Positions 26,178 to 35,752 of a DNA stretch of 64,000 nt are shown piece after piece. Every line of letters starts with the position of its first letter. The stretch's first letter is position 1. The notes under the pieces were generated by a model. That model saw nothing but the letters and a program-made list of their open reading frames with translations. It did no database searches and had not been told where the DNA came from. A program made the position numbers and the translations under genes. This DNA is from Aureimonas sp. OT7 (GTDB taxonomy: Bacteria > Pseudomonadota > Alphaproteobacteria > Rhizobiales > Rhizobiaceae): assembly GCF_014844055.1 (NCBI RefSeq), contig NZ_CP062167.1, positions 1,689,501 to 1,753,500 on the forward strand, written 5' to 3'.

Positions 26178-27620
26178 ATGCGAAAGCGGGCTGCGGCGCT
26201 CAAGGCCGCGATGCACTGGACTGCCGCCATTGCGGCGAGCCTTGTGGTCATTGCCACGACGCCGGCTTCCGCCGCCTGGAACCAGCCCTGGAAGAACGAG
26301 GATCGCGCCCTCGTCATCGACGCCTATGAATTCAACCCCATCGACTGGGTCGAACTGACCTCCGACGAGCGGATCGCCGGTTTCATCAACAAGGCGTCGG
26401 ACGGGCTGCCGCCGTCATGGTCGTGCCGGGGCCTGTCGGGCGACGACGAAAAGCTGTGCAAGAACCGCTGGTGGAAGTATTCCGTCACGCGCGAGCTGTA
26501 CCAGACCCGTCGCGCCATGGCCAAGCAGCTTGGCCTCAAATGGGGCGCCTACCATCTGGCCCGGCCGGGCAACCCGCGCGAGCAGGCCGACCATTTCCTC
26601 GATTTCGCCGAGCCGGCGGAAGACGATCTGATCGCCCTGGATATCGAGGATATCTCGCCGGAATGGATGTCGCTTGCCGACGCGGAGATCTTCGCCGACC
26701 AGATCAAGCTGCGCACCGGCCGCTATCCCGTTCTGTATACGAACGGCAATACCGCCGCCTATATCGACAAGAACCAGAAAGCCTATCCGCTGCTGTCGCG
26801 GCTGCCGCTGTGGTATGCGCGCTACCGCGACGACATCACCGGCCTGTTCCCCGAAAACAGCTGGCCGGAGTACGCGCTGTGGCAGTTCTCGTCGATGCAT
26901 AATTGCTCGGAACGCTCCTGCCCCTATCGCGTGCAGGGCGCGCAGACGGATATCGACGTCAACGTTTCGCCGCTGTCGGTTGCCGAACTCAAGAAAGCCT
27001 GGCCCTTCCCCGATCTCGTCCGCGATCTGCCGGCCGACGAGGGAACCCTGGTGGCGGAGGCGGCAAGCCCGTCGCCGATGCTCAACGCCTTCGGCCCATC
27101 GGACGACCTTGCGCGGCCCGATCCGCTGGCACTCCTGACGGAGGTCGCGCGCCGCGAACATGCCGGGCAGGACCGCCAGCCGATCCTGTCATCCCTGACC
27201 GGTTCGCCCCGAACCGACCCGGATATGCCGGGCGACAGGCATGGCGGCCCGGTCGAGGCCATGGCCAAAACCTTCCAGAAGCTTGGAACCAAGATGCAAC
27301 GGGTGTGGGCCGTCCTGGCCGACGGCGACACGGCGGCCGTGCCGATGCGCGGGCAGTACCGGCATCCCGTTGCGTCACCTGCCGGGGACGCTGCCCCGCG
27401 CATCCCTGCCGAAGCCCGCTCCTTCATCATAGAGCAGATGCGCAAGGTGCAGGACGCACCGGAACAGAAGGCCGGCAATGCTCACGGCGCCTCGGCCGTG
27501 GCGGCGCTCGTCGACGCCCATACCGAGCGCGGCGGCCGCCTGACCGGTGCCGCTGTGGCGGTCCAGGCCCTGGCAGAGACCGGCGGGCGTGTGGCCGAGG
27601 CCTTCGACCTGACGCGCTGA
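26178..27620 (+). CDS. secreted GH25 family lysozyme with long C-terminal extension
   Basis: Exported muramidase of 480 residues. A Sec signal peptide spans residues 1-33 (ending TPASAA). The GH25 barrel (about 43-272) has the catalytic Asp-x-Glu in ALDIED (Asp155, Glu157), the first-strand Asp48 and WQFSS near the end of the barrel. The last 200 residues are Ala/Pro/Arg-rich with no domain I recognise, so the protein is about twice the length of a bare GH25 domain. Preceded by a 204-base gap after glyS. Confidence 0.86.
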   Translation: MRKRAAALKAAMHWTAAIAASLVVIATTPASAAWNQPWKNEDRALVIDAYEFNPIDWVELTSDERIAGFINKASDGLPPSWSCRGLSGDDEKLCKNRWWKYSVTRELYQTRRAMAKQLGLKWGAYHLARPGNPREQADHFLDFAEPAEDDLIALDIEDISPEWMSLADAEIFADQIKLRTGRYPVLYTNGNTAAYIDKNQKAYPLLSRLPLWYARYRDDITGLFPENSWPEYALWQFSSMHNCSERSCPYRVQGAQTDIDVNVSPLSVAELKKAWPFPDLVRDLPADEGTLVAEAASPSPMLNAFGPSDDLARPDPLALLTEVARREHAGQDRQPILSSLTGSPRTDPDMPGDRHGGPVEAMAKTFQKLGTKMQRVWAVLADGDTAAVPMRGQYRHPVASPAGDAAPRIPAEARSFIIEQMRKVQDAPEQKAGNAHGASAVAALVDAHTERGGRLTGAAVAVQALAETGGRVAEAFDLTR

Positions 27621-27689
27621 ACGCGCGCTGCATCTTTCCTTTGCCTGTCGCTTCACGATAGATGCTCGCGGTGAAACGCGCAGGGGCAC

Positions 27690-28649
27690 ATGGCAGGCCG
27701 CATCCTCGACAGTTCTGAAGACAGCATGGTTAAGGCGGTTGCCTGCCTGGCGGAGGGCGGGCTCGTGGGCCTTCCGACCGAAACCGTGTATGGCCTTGCG
27801 GCCGACGCGACGTCGGGCCGGGCCGTTGCCCGCATCTACGAGGCCAAGGGCCGCCCGTCCTTCAACCCCCTGATCGCGCATGTATCGAGCATGGAGATGG
27901 CGCAACGCTTCGCGCGGTTCGAGCCGCTTGCGCTGGCGCTTGCCGAGCGCTTCTGGCCGGGTCCGCTGACCCTGGTGCTGCCGCTCGCCGAGGGATCGCC
28001 CGTACATCCTCTGGTGACGGCGGGGCTCGCAACGCTTGCGTTACGCATGCCGCGCGGCCCCATGGCCGAGATCGTGGACAGGCTGGGACGCCCTCTGGCA
28101 GCGCCCAGCGCCAACCGCTCGGGCAAGGTTTCACCCACCACCGCCGCTCATGTCGCGCGCAGCCTCGGCAACCGCGTCGACCTGATCCTCGATGCCGGTC
28201 CGGCCAAGGTGGGGCTGGAATCGACCATCCTCAAACCCCAGGGCGAGACGCTGTATCTGCTGCGGCCCGGCGGCTTGACCGTCGAGGCGATCAGCGAAGC
28301 GGTCGGCCTGCCGGTCATGCCGGGGCAAGGCGAGGGCATCGAGGCGCCGGGCCAGATGCAATCGCATTATGCGCCCGCCGGTTCGGTTCGTCTGAACGCT
28401 ACGCATGTCGAGCCCGATGAGCACCTGATCGCCTTCGGCAGTACAGACATTGCGGGGGCGGCCGGAGCCGCGAGCGTGTTCAATCTCAGCCCCGGCGGCG
28501 ATCTCGCCGAGGCCGCCGGCAATCTCTTCGCCGCGTTGACGGCGCTCGACCGTGCGGACATCACGCGGATCGCCGTGGCGCCGATACCGGAGCGCGGACT
28601 TGGCATCGCCATCAACGACAGGCTTCGCCGCGCGGCCGCCCCGCGATAA
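27690..28649 (+). CDS. L-threonylcarbamoyladenylate synthase (TsaC/Sua5 type)
   Basis: Makes threonylcarbamoyl-AMP from Thr, bicarbonate and ATP, the first step of the t6A37 modification of ANN-decoding tRNAs. The product has 319 residues. The YrdC domain carries GLVGLPTETVYGLAADA (27-43), KGRPSFNPLIAHV and SAPSANRSGKVSPTTA. The C-terminal 100 residues form the Sua5 domain joined by the QMQSHYAPAG linker, so it is of the longer Sua5 type. 12 bases ahead of the FAD oxidoreductase. Confidence 0.93.
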   Translation: MAGRILDSSEDSMVKAVACLAEGGLVGLPTETVYGLAADATSGRAVARIYEAKGRPSFNPLIAHVSSMEMAQRFARFEPLALALAERFWPGPLTLVLPLAEGSPVHPLVTAGLATLALRMPRGPMAEIVDRLGRPLAAPSANRSGKVSPTTAAHVARSLGNRVDLILDAGPAKVGLESTILKPQGETLYLLRPGGLTVEAISEAVGLPVMPGQGEGIEAPGQMQSHYAPAGSVRLNATHVEPDEHLIAFGSTDIAGAAGAASVFNLSPGGDLAEAAGNLFAALTALDRADITRIAVAPIPERGLGIAINDRLRRAAAPR

Positions 28650-28661
28650 GGAGGAACAGAC

Positions 28662-30095
28662 ATGGATACGACCATCACCGCCAAGGCCCTGACGGATGCG
28701 CTGATCGAACGCTTCTCCGCCATCGTCGGCAAGGCCAACGCGCTGACGGAGGCCGACCGGATCGCCCCTTATATCCGGGAGGAGCGCGACCTCTTCGCCG
28801 GCAGCACGCGGCTGGTGCTGCGCCCCGGCACGGTGGATGAGGTTTCGGCCATCATGGCGCTGGCGCAGGAAACCGGCACGCCCATCGTGCCGCAGGGCGG
28901 CAATACCGGACTGGTCGGCGCACAGTCGCCGCGCTCCGAGGCCGAGATACTCTTGTCCCTGTCGCGGCTGGATTGCATCCGCGACGTCGACCCCGCCGGG
29001 CGCACCATGGTCGTGGAGGCCGGCGTCGTGCTGCAGAAGGCGCAGGAGGCGGCCGCCGAGGCCGGGCTTCTGTTCCCGCTGTCGCTGGGGTCTGAAGGCT
29101 CGTGCGAGATCGGCGGCAATCTCGCCTCGAATGCCGGCGGCACCAACGTCCTGGCCTATGGCAACGCCCGGGAATTGTGCCTCGGGATCGAGGCGGTCCT
29201 GCCCGGCGGCGAGATCTTCCATGGTTTGCGCCGTCTCAAGAAGGATAACCGGGGATACGATCTGAAAGACCTTCTGATCGGCTCTGAGGGTACGCTCGCC
29301 GTCATCACCGCGGCCGTGCTGAAGCTGTTCCCCCGGCCGGCCGGCCGCGAGGTCGCCTATGTCGGCCTGCCGTCGCCCGAGGCGGCGCTGTCGCTTCTGA
29401 AGATGGCGGAAAGCCGTGCTGGCGGGCAATTGACGGCATTCGAGCTGATGCCGCGCATCGGCATGGAGTTCACCATCCGCCACACCCAGGGCGCGCGCGA
29501 TCCTCTGGCCGGGCCGCACGCCTGGTACGTGCTGATGGAGATATCGTCGGGCCGTTCCGCCGAGGATGCCCGCGAGACGATGGAGCATATCCTGGAAGCG
29601 GCTTTCGAAGACGGCACCGTGGAAGACGCGGCCATCGCGCAATCGCTGTCGGATGCCGCCGACTTCTGGCGCATGCGCGAGGAGATGAGCTGGGCGCAGA
29701 AGCCGGAAGGCGGCTCCATCAAGCACGATGTTTCGGTGCCGGTGGCCCTGGTGCCGCAATTCCTGGCCGAGGCCGGAGCAGCGGTGGAGGCAGCGATGCC
29801 GGGTGCGCGGATCGTCTCGTTCGGCCACATGGGCGACGGCAATATCCACTACAACATCTCGCAGCCCGTCGGTGCCGACAAGGAGGCTTTCCTGGCCCGT
29901 TGGGGGGAGATGAACACCATCGTCCACGGTATCGTGGCCGGTCTCGGCGGCAGCTTCTCGGCCGAGCATGGTATCGGCCAGCTCAAGCGCGCCGAACTGG
30001 CCCGCACCAAAGCTGGGCTGGAAATGCACCTGATGCACGGGATCAAGCAGGTGTTCGACCCCAAGGGCATCATGAACCCGGGCAAGCTTCTCTAG
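28662..30095 (+). CDS. FAD-binding oxidoreductase, D-2-hydroxyacid dehydrogenase type (GlcD/DLD-like)
   Basis: Flavoprotein of the vanillyl-alcohol-oxidase fold, 477 residues. The FAD-binding motif VPQGGNTGLVGAQSP lies at about 72-86, IGGNLASNAGGTNVLAYGNA follows, and the C-terminal part has GHMGDGNIHYN and SAEHGIGQLKR with FDPKGIMNPGKLL. This fits D-lactate or D-2-hydroxyglutarate dehydrogenases that pass electrons to quinone or ETF. GGAGG lies 6 bases before the ATG. In rhizobia the gene often follows the tsaC-like gene. The exact substrate is not determined by the sequence. Confidence 0.9.
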   Translation: MDTTITAKALTDALIERFSAIVGKANALTEADRIAPYIREERDLFAGSTRLVLRPGTVDEVSAIMALAQETGTPIVPQGGNTGLVGAQSPRSEAEILLSLSRLDCIRDVDPAGRTMVVEAGVVLQKAQEAAAEAGLLFPLSLGSEGSCEIGGNLASNAGGTNVLAYGNARELCLGIEAVLPGGEIFHGLRRLKKDNRGYDLKDLLIGSEGTLAVITAAVLKLFPRPAGREVAYVGLPSPEAALSLLKMAESRAGGQLTAFELMPRIGMEFTIRHTQGARDPLAGPHAWYVLMEISSGRSAEDARETMEHILEAAFEDGTVEDAAIAQSLSDAADFWRMREEMSWAQKPEGGSIKHDVSVPVALVPQFLAEAGAAVEAAMPGARIVSFGHMGDGNIHYNISQPVGADKEAFLARWGEMNTIVHGIVAGLGGSFSAEHGIGQLKRAELARTKAGLEMHLMHGIKQVFDPKGIMNPGKLL

Positions 30096-30190
30096 GGGCT
30101 GCCTGCCCGTCGCCGGCAGGGCGTCACCTGCCTGTCACCCGGTTTCGATAACAGGACCGCAGATCGAGGATCAGTCGAGGGCATGGATCG

Positions 30191-31132
30191 ATGGTGACGA
30201 GGCGTGACCTGATGGTCGGCGGCACGCTTCTGGCGGCGAGCCCCGCGCTGGCGGCATCGGACGGCTCTTCCCACCGGAGCCCATCCGGGGGAGAGCCCTT
30301 GCGTTTCGGTATCGTCGCCGATCCGCAGTACGCGCCGGTTGCGCCGAATGTACGCTCCGGCCGATACTATGCCCACTCGCTCCGGAAGCTGCGGCAGGCC
30401 ATCGGGGCCTTTAATGCGGAAGACCTGTCGTTCGTGGCGACACTGGGCGATATCATCGACCGGCACTGGGACAGCTTCGGCGACATCATGCCGGTCTATG
30501 ACGGGCTGCGGCACGAAGCACGCTTCGTCCTCGGCAATCACGATTTCGATGTTGCCGCACAATATCTCCCATCGGTCGTCGCAGCGGCGCGTATGGATGC
30601 TCCCTGGTACGATTTCCTCAAAGGCGACACACGCTTCATCGTGCTGGACGGCAACGATATCAGCCTTTTTTCGACACCCGACGGCAGCGAACGCCGGGCA
30701 CTGGCCGAGGAGCGGCTGGCGCGATTGCGGGAAACCGGCGCCTCGAACGCGCAGGGCTGGAACGGTTCGGTGGGAGAGGCGCAGATGCGCTGGCTGGACG
30801 AGCGCCTCGGCGCCGCCGATGCCGCCGGCGAGCGCGCCATTGTGCTGTGTCACTATCCGGTCTTTCCGCAGAACGACCATAACCTCTGGAACTCGGGCGA
30901 GATCGTCGACCTCGTCCTGTCGCATCGAAGCTTCGCCGTCTGGATGAATGGCCACAACCATGCCGGAAATTACGGCGAACTGGACAAGCGGCATTTCGTC
31001 AATTTCCGCGGCATGGTCGATACGCCGGACACGAGCGCCTACGCCATCGTGACCCTGCAAGCCGACCGGATGGAGATTGCCGGTTTTGGCCGCGAGGAAA
31101 ACCGGACTTTGAAGCTGACCGCTGTTACATGA
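30191..31132 (+). CDS. Tat-exported calcineurin-like metallophosphatase (ADPRibase-Mn-like)
   Basis: Phosphoesterase of 313 residues. The N-terminus TRRDLMVGGTLLAASPALAA carries a twin-Arg motif (residues 4-5), suggesting Tat export to the periplasm. Metal-binding motifs are ADPQY (Asp44, Gln46), GDIID (86-90), GNHDFD (115-120), CHYPVFP and GHNHAGNYG. A D-x-Q first motif instead of D-x-H is characteristic of Mn-dependent ADP-ribose/CDP-alcohol pyrophosphatases, so the substrate may be a nucleoside diphosphate ester. It lies 55 bases ahead of an ABC importer and may be co-transcribed with it. Confidence 0.83.
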   Translation: MVTRRDLMVGGTLLAASPALAASDGSSHRSPSGGEPLRFGIVADPQYAPVAPNVRSGRYYAHSLRKLRQAIGAFNAEDLSFVATLGDIIDRHWDSFGDIMPVYDGLRHEARFVLGNHDFDVAAQYLPSVVAAARMDAPWYDFLKGDTRFIVLDGNDISLFSTPDGSERRALAEERLARLRETGASNAQGWNGSVGEAQMRWLDERLGAADAAGERAIVLCHYPVFPQNDHNLWNSGEIVDLVLSHRSFAVWMNGHNHAGNYGELDKRHFVNFRGMVDTPDTSAYAIVTLQADRMEIAGFGREENRTLKLTAVT

Positions 31133-31187
31133 CTGTCATCGATCTGTGGTTGTTGCCAGCCACGCGAAACCGCACTGGAAGTCCAAG

Positions 31188-32156
31188 ATGACCCGCATTC
31201 TCGCCACCCTGGCGCTCTGCCTCCTGAGTGGGGCGGCCTCCGCCGCCGACCTCGTCCTGTATACGAGCCAGCCCAATGAAGACGCGCAGGCCACGGCCGA
31301 CGGCTTCAAGCAGGCCACCGGGCTCGAAGTCGAGTGGGTGCGCGACGGTACGCCGAAGGTGATGGCGCGGCTGATGGCCGAGATCGAGGCCGGAAACCCG
31401 GCGCCGGACGTGCTCCTGATCGCCGATAGCGTGACTCTGGAGCGCATGAAGCAGGCGGGCCAGCTTCTTGCCTATCGTTCGCCTCAGGCCGAGGGCTACG
31501 CGGAGGGCCTGCACGACCCGGATGGCGCCTACTACTCCACCAAGCTGATCACGACAGGCATCGTCTACAACACGGCCGCCGGGATGACACCGCAAAGCTG
31601 GGCCGATCTGGCCAAGCCGGAAGCGAAGGGGTTGCTGGCGATGCCGAGCCCGGCCACGTCCGGTGCGGCCCTGATCCACGCGCAGACGCTGACCGGCGTT
31701 CCCTCGCTCGGGTGGGACTATTATCGCAGCCTGAAGGACAACGGTGCGGTGGCGGCCGGCGGCAACGGCGCGGTGCTGAAATCCGTCGCCTCCGGCGAAA
31801 AGGCCTACGGGATGGTGGTCGACTATCTGCCGATCCGCGAGGCCGCCAAGGGCGCGCCCATCGCTTTCGTCTTCCCGCAGGAGGGCGTCTCCGCCGTGAC
31901 CGAGCCGGTGGCGATCTTGTCGACGGCACGCAATGTGGACGCCGCCAAAAAGTTCGTCGATTATCTCCTCTCGGAGGAGGGGCAGGCGCTGCAGGCGAAG
32001 CTTGGCTACATTCCGGCGCGCGACGGTATCGCGCTGCCGGAGGGCTTCCCGGCGCGTGAGGAGATCAAGCTCCTGCCGTTCGATCCGGCGGCCGCACTGG
32101 CTGCATCCGACCAGGACCTGAAGGAATTCAACGCCATATTCGGCGCAACCCAGTAA
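31188..32156 (+). CDS. FbpA-like ABC transporter substrate-binding protein
   Basis: Periplasmic protein of the iron(III)/phosphonate-type binding family, 322 residues, with a Sec signal (1-20, ending AASAA). It has DLVLYTSQPNEDAQA at the start of the mature part, the APDVLLIADS strand and KKFVDYLLSEEGQALQAKLGYIP at the end. In iron-binding members a Tyr-Tyr pair follows the strand equivalent to KAYGMVVDYLP; here only one Tyr is present, so iron is not assured. The ATG at 31188 is chosen because the upstream frame lacks a signal peptide. First of three transporter genes. Confidence 0.82.
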   Translation: MTRILATLALCLLSGAASAADLVLYTSQPNEDAQATADGFKQATGLEVEWVRDGTPKVMARLMAEIEAGNPAPDVLLIADSVTLERMKQAGQLLAYRSPQAEGYAEGLHDPDGAYYSTKLITTGIVYNTAAGMTPQSWADLAKPEAKGLLAMPSPATSGAALIHAQTLTGVPSLGWDYYRSLKDNGAVAAGGNGAVLKSVASGEKAYGMVVDYLPIREAAKGAPIAFVFPQEGVSAVTEPVAILSTARNVDAAKKFVDYLLSEEGQALQAKLGYIPARDGIALPEGFPAREEIKLLPFDPAAALAASDQDLKEFNAIFGATQ

Positions 32157-32163
32157 GGCGCTC

Positions 32164-33855
32164 ATGCCCGCATTACCTGCCAACCGGCTTGAGCCGCGTT
32201 GGCTGACAGGCTTCGTCACCGGGGCCATCCTGTTCCTGTGCGCCCTGCCGCTGCTGCGGCTGGGCGCAACTGGTATACGCTCCGCCGGTAGTGGTGGACT
32301 GGCCGCGCTGGCAGCGGACCCGGCGCTCTGGCCCGCCTTCCGCAATACGCTGACGACATCCGCAGGCGGCATGGCGATCTCCGTGCTTCTGGGTGGGCTC
32401 TTTGCCCTGGCGCTGACCCTGTGCGACCTCCGTTTCAAGCGCACCCTGGGCATTCTCTTCATGCTGCCGATGATGATTCCGCCGCAGGTGACGGCCTTGG
32501 CCTGGATCGGCATGAGCGGGCCATCCAGCGCGCTGCTGAAGGCCATCGGCATGGCCCCGCCGCTCGGGAGTCCGCAGCCGCTCTACTCGGTCGGCGGTAT
32601 CGCGCTGCTGTACGGGGTGCAGCATGCGCCCCTGGTCTATCTGACCTTGCGCGCCAGCCTGCTGGCTCTGCCGCGCGACGCCATCGAGGCGGCGCGCCTG
32701 TCCGGCGCCTCGAAAGGCCGCGTCCTCAGGGACATCGTCCTGCCGCTGGCAACGCCCGGCCTTGTCGCCGGCGCGGCCATCGCCTTCGTCTCGGGCATCG
32801 GCAATTTCGGCATCCCGGCCATTCTGGGCCTGCCCGCCGGAATCGCCACGTTGCCGACCCTCATCTACAGCCGGCTGACGGCCTTCGGCGCCGGCACCTT
32901 CGGCGATATCGCGATGATCGCGGCCTTGATCGCCGTGATCGCCTTTGCCGGCCTGTGGGTGCAGGAACGGGCGCTTGCCGGGCGCGACTACCGCACCATC
33001 GGGCATTCCGGCGCAAGCGCCACATTCCGGCTCGGCGGCTGGGGGTTTGCGCTGCAGATACTCCTGTGGCTTCTGGTCGCCCTGATGCTGTTTGCGCCCT
33101 TCGCCTCGCTCGTGGCCGGCTCGCTGGCGCCGGCCTACGGGGTCCGGCTGACGCCGGACACGGCGACGCTCGACGCCTATCGCGAAGTCCTCTTTCGCCA
33201 GTCGGCGACGCGGCGGGCCTTTGCCAACTCCTTCCTTCTGGCGGCCGGCGCGGCATGCGCGCTGGGCATCGTCGCGCTGTTGACCGCCTACCTTCTGACG
33301 CGGCGGCGCGGGCCGCTGGCGCGCATTCTGGCCATGCTGACCGAGGTTCCCTATGCGTTGCCCGGCATCGTCATATCCGTCGCCTTCGTGCTGCTGTTCG
33401 CGGCGCCCGTGCCGTTTCTCGGTGTATCGCTGTACGGCACCCTGTGGATCATACTTCTCGCCTACCTGTCCTCATTCCTGGCCGTGGCGCTGAAACCCGT
33501 GGACAGCGCCTTCCGCCAGATGGACCCGGTGCTGGAGGAGGCCGCCCGCATTTCGGGCGCCGGCTTCGGCCGACGGATGCGGGACATCCTCCTGCCGCTC
33601 GTTGCGCCTTCGGCGGCGGCGGGCGCGGTGCTGGTATTCCTGTTCGCCTGCAACGAGCTGACCGTCTCGGCCCTGCTCTGGTCGGCGGGTACGCAGACGA
33701 TCGGCGTCGTCATCTACAATCTCGATGACAGCGGCAGCTTCAACCTCGCCGCGGCGCTGTCTGTCCTCGTCGTCCTCGTCGTGACCGCGCTGATGCTGCT
33801 GCTCGACCTTTGCGGCCGCTGGCTGCCCCGCGGAACCGTTCCATGGCAAAACTGA
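32164..33855 (+). CDS. FbpB-like ABC transporter permease, fused double-unit
   Basis: Inner-membrane permease of 563 residues with about 12 transmembrane helices: two BPD domains fused, as in FbpB/SfuB. Two EAA-type loops are visible: DAIEAARLSGASKGRVLRDI in the first half and EEAARISGAGFGRRMRDILL in the second. It starts 7 bases after the binding-protein stop, and its end overlaps the ATPase gene by 13 bases, so stoichiometry is set by coupled translation. Confidence 0.88.
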   Translation: MPALPANRLEPRWLTGFVTGAILFLCALPLLRLGATGIRSAGSGGLAALAADPALWPAFRNTLTTSAGGMAISVLLGGLFALALTLCDLRFKRTLGILFMLPMMIPPQVTALAWIGMSGPSSALLKAIGMAPPLGSPQPLYSVGGIALLYGVQHAPLVYLTLRASLLALPRDAIEAARLSGASKGRVLRDIVLPLATPGLVAGAAIAFVSGIGNFGIPAILGLPAGIATLPTLIYSRLTAFGAGTFGDIAMIAALIAVIAFAGLWVQERALAGRDYRTIGHSGASATFRLGGWGFALQILLWLLVALMLFAPFASLVAGSLAPAYGVRLTPDTATLDAYREVLFRQSATRRAFANSFLLAAGAACALGIVALLTAYLLTRRRGPLARILAMLTEVPYALPGIVISVAFVLLFAAPVPFLGVSLYGTLWIILLAYLSSFLAVALKPVDSAFRQMDPVLEEAARISGAGFGRRMRDILLPLVAPSAAAGAVLVFLFACNELTVSALLWSAGTQTIGVVIYNLDDSGSFNLAAALSVLVVLVVTALMLLLDLCGRWLPRGTVPWQN

Positions 33856-34871
33856 TCCTCAACGCCGTCACCAAGCGGTATTCACCCGAGGCGCCCCCGG
33901 CCGTCGACAGCGTGTCGCTGGAGCTCAAGCCCGGCGCGTTCCTGGCGCTGCTCGGTCCGTCGGGATGCGGCAAGACGACTGTCCTGCGCATGATCGCCGG
34001 TTTCGAGCAACCGACCGGCGGGGAGATCCTGCTTGGAGAGCGGCGGCTGGCCGATGCGGGCGGCATGGTGCCGCCGGAGCGGCGGGGCATGGCGATGGTG
34101 TTCCAGTCTTATGCGCTGTGGCCGCATATGAGCGTCGCCGACAATGCCGGATACCCGCTGAAAGTGCGTGGTATCGGGCGTGCCGAATACGACCGGAAGG
34201 TGGGCGAGGCGCTGGCGGCGGTGCGGCTGGACAAGCTGGCGGACCGCCGCCCGGCCGACCTCTCGGGCGGCCAGCGCCAGCGCGTGGCACTGGCGCGCTG
34301 CCTGGTCACGGACCCGGCCGTGGTGCTTCTGGACGAGCCGCTGGCCAATCTGGACAGGCATCTGCGCCACGAGATGGAAGAAAACTTCCGCGTCTTCCAC
34401 GAGCGGTCGGGCGCCGCCATGATCTATGTGACGCACGATCAGGCCGAAGCGATGGCGCTGGCCTCCGACGTGGCCGTGATGTCGGAGGGGCGGCTTCTGC
34501 AGGTAGCGGCACCCGCCACACTCTATGCGCGGCCCGAAGGGCGCATCGTCGGCAACCTCGTGGGACGCGGCGCCATCCTCGATCTTCCCACCCCGCCGGG
34601 CGGGCCGCGCCAGCCTGGCTGGCCGCAACTGGCCGCGATGCTGTCGAGCACCGACACCGGCCCGAAGGCGGCCTTCCTGGTGCGGCCGGAACATGTCCAT
34701 GAGGATGCCGCCGGCATCGCCGCCCGTGTCGAAATGGCCGTCTTCCAGGGCGAGCGCTACTGCCTGACGCTGCGTCTGCCGGACGGACAGGCCCTTTTGG
34801 CCTATAGCCCGACGCGCCGGGATGCCGGCCAGCCGATGGCCGTGTCCATTTCCAGCGCCTGGCGACTGTAG
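33843..34871 (+). CDS. FbpC-like ABC transporter ATP-binding protein
   Basis: ATPase of 342 residues. Walker A GPSGCGKT (about 40-47), Q-loop VFQSYALWPH, signature LSGGQRQR, Walker B VVLLDEPLANLD and H-loop VTHDQAEA are all intact. The C-terminal 110 residues resemble a TOBE regulatory domain. The ATG at 33843 overlaps the permease gene by 13 bases. With the two upstream genes it makes a complete importer. Confidence 0.9.
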   Translation: MAKLILNAVTKRYSPEAPPAVDSVSLELKPGAFLALLGPSGCGKTTVLRMIAGFEQPTGGEILLGERRLADAGGMVPPERRGMAMVFQSYALWPHMSVADNAGYPLKVRGIGRAEYDRKVGEALAAVRLDKLADRRPADLSGGQRQRVALARCLVTDPAVVLLDEPLANLDRHLRHEMEENFRVFHERSGAAMIYVTHDQAEAMALASDVAVMSEGRLLQVAAPATLYARPEGRIVGNLVGRGAILDLPTPPGGPRQPGWPQLAAMLSSTDTGPKAAFLVRPEHVHEDAAGIAARVEMAVFQGERYCLTLRLPDGQALLAYSPTRRDAGQPMAVSISSAWRL

Positions 34872-35108
34872 AAGACGACGATCCCGGGCGTCTGCCGCGC
34901 GGGCGGGGCTGGTCCGCCGATAACCGAAACCTGACCGCCGAACCGCTAAAATGCAGGGCTTTGGCCACCATTCGATAACCCTGATTTCGGCTACCAACGC
35001 TTAACCCCGTTTCTTCAGAGGCTCGCAACGCGGCGCCCCTAAAAGTCGATGCAACAAGGGGCCGGATCAAAGCCGGTCCGCGCGACGACTGAAGAAGGTG
35101 ACATCAGG

Positions 35109-35684
35109 ATGAGCATCGTTTCCGGCAAGGTTCCCGTGCATCCCGCCTGGACGCGGACGCCGATCCGCCTCGACCCCGCCGTGGCCGACCGCCGCGTCAG
35201 CTTCGACGTGAAGGACGGCGAGGAGACCGTCTCCTACCGCGTCGATCGACGGGGCGCCGTCGTGCGCCGCTGCTACGAGGGCAGCATGGTGCCCGTTTCC
35301 ATCCCGCTGGCGCCGGCCGCCTTCCGGGGGGTCGCCGCCCGGGCGATGGAGGAGCCGGGCGGGCGGGTTACCGTGACGCTGGAGCTGATGCACGACGATC
35401 CGCGCCTCAGCGTGCCGCTGCTGGTGGCCTCCGACCTCTTCGACGTGGCGGCGGACTGGCGCAGCTGGTCCAACATGTTCGGCATTCCCATGCTGATGGT
35501 CGAGGCCGACGGCACCGTGACGGCGCTGGAAGAAACGCTGGGCAAGCTCAAGGCGGCGTCGCCGGCAGACCGGCGTCGCAACTACCACAAGGGCCGTCGC
35601 CCGCGCTTTCTGGTCCGCCGCAAGCCCGGCGGCATCGGGATGCGGATGGTCATCTCGGGCAGTGAGATCATCGCGCGCCGATAA
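35109..35684 (+). CDS. conserved hypothetical protein, probably DUF6101
   Basis: A 191-residue soluble protein, no signal or membrane segment. It starts MSIVSGKVPVHPAW and ends with a basic segment RRRNYHKGRRPRFLVRRKPG. I associate this with a Rhizobiales-specific family found near ubiA (DUF6101), from memory and without a search. The basic tail could bind nucleic acid or membrane lipids, which is speculation. Preceded by a 237-base gap with no gene that I can support, only GC-rich potential hairpins such as CCGG-ATCAAAG-CCGG at about 35061-35076. Confidence 0.65.
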   Translation: MSIVSGKVPVHPAWTRTPIRLDPAVADRRVSFDVKDGEETVSYRVDRRGAVVRRCYEGSMVPVSIPLAPAAFRGVAARAMEEPGGRVTVTLELMHDDPRLSVPLLVASDLFDVAADWRSWSNMFGIPMLMVEADGTVTALEETLGKLKAASPADRRRNYHKGRRPRFLVRRKPGGIGMRMVISGSEIIARR

Positions 35685-35752
35685 GTAGGCTTGCCCATCC
35701 TGTTTTGGCGACCCATGATTGCGGGCGTCGAATCCGGTTGGGAGCATGGACC

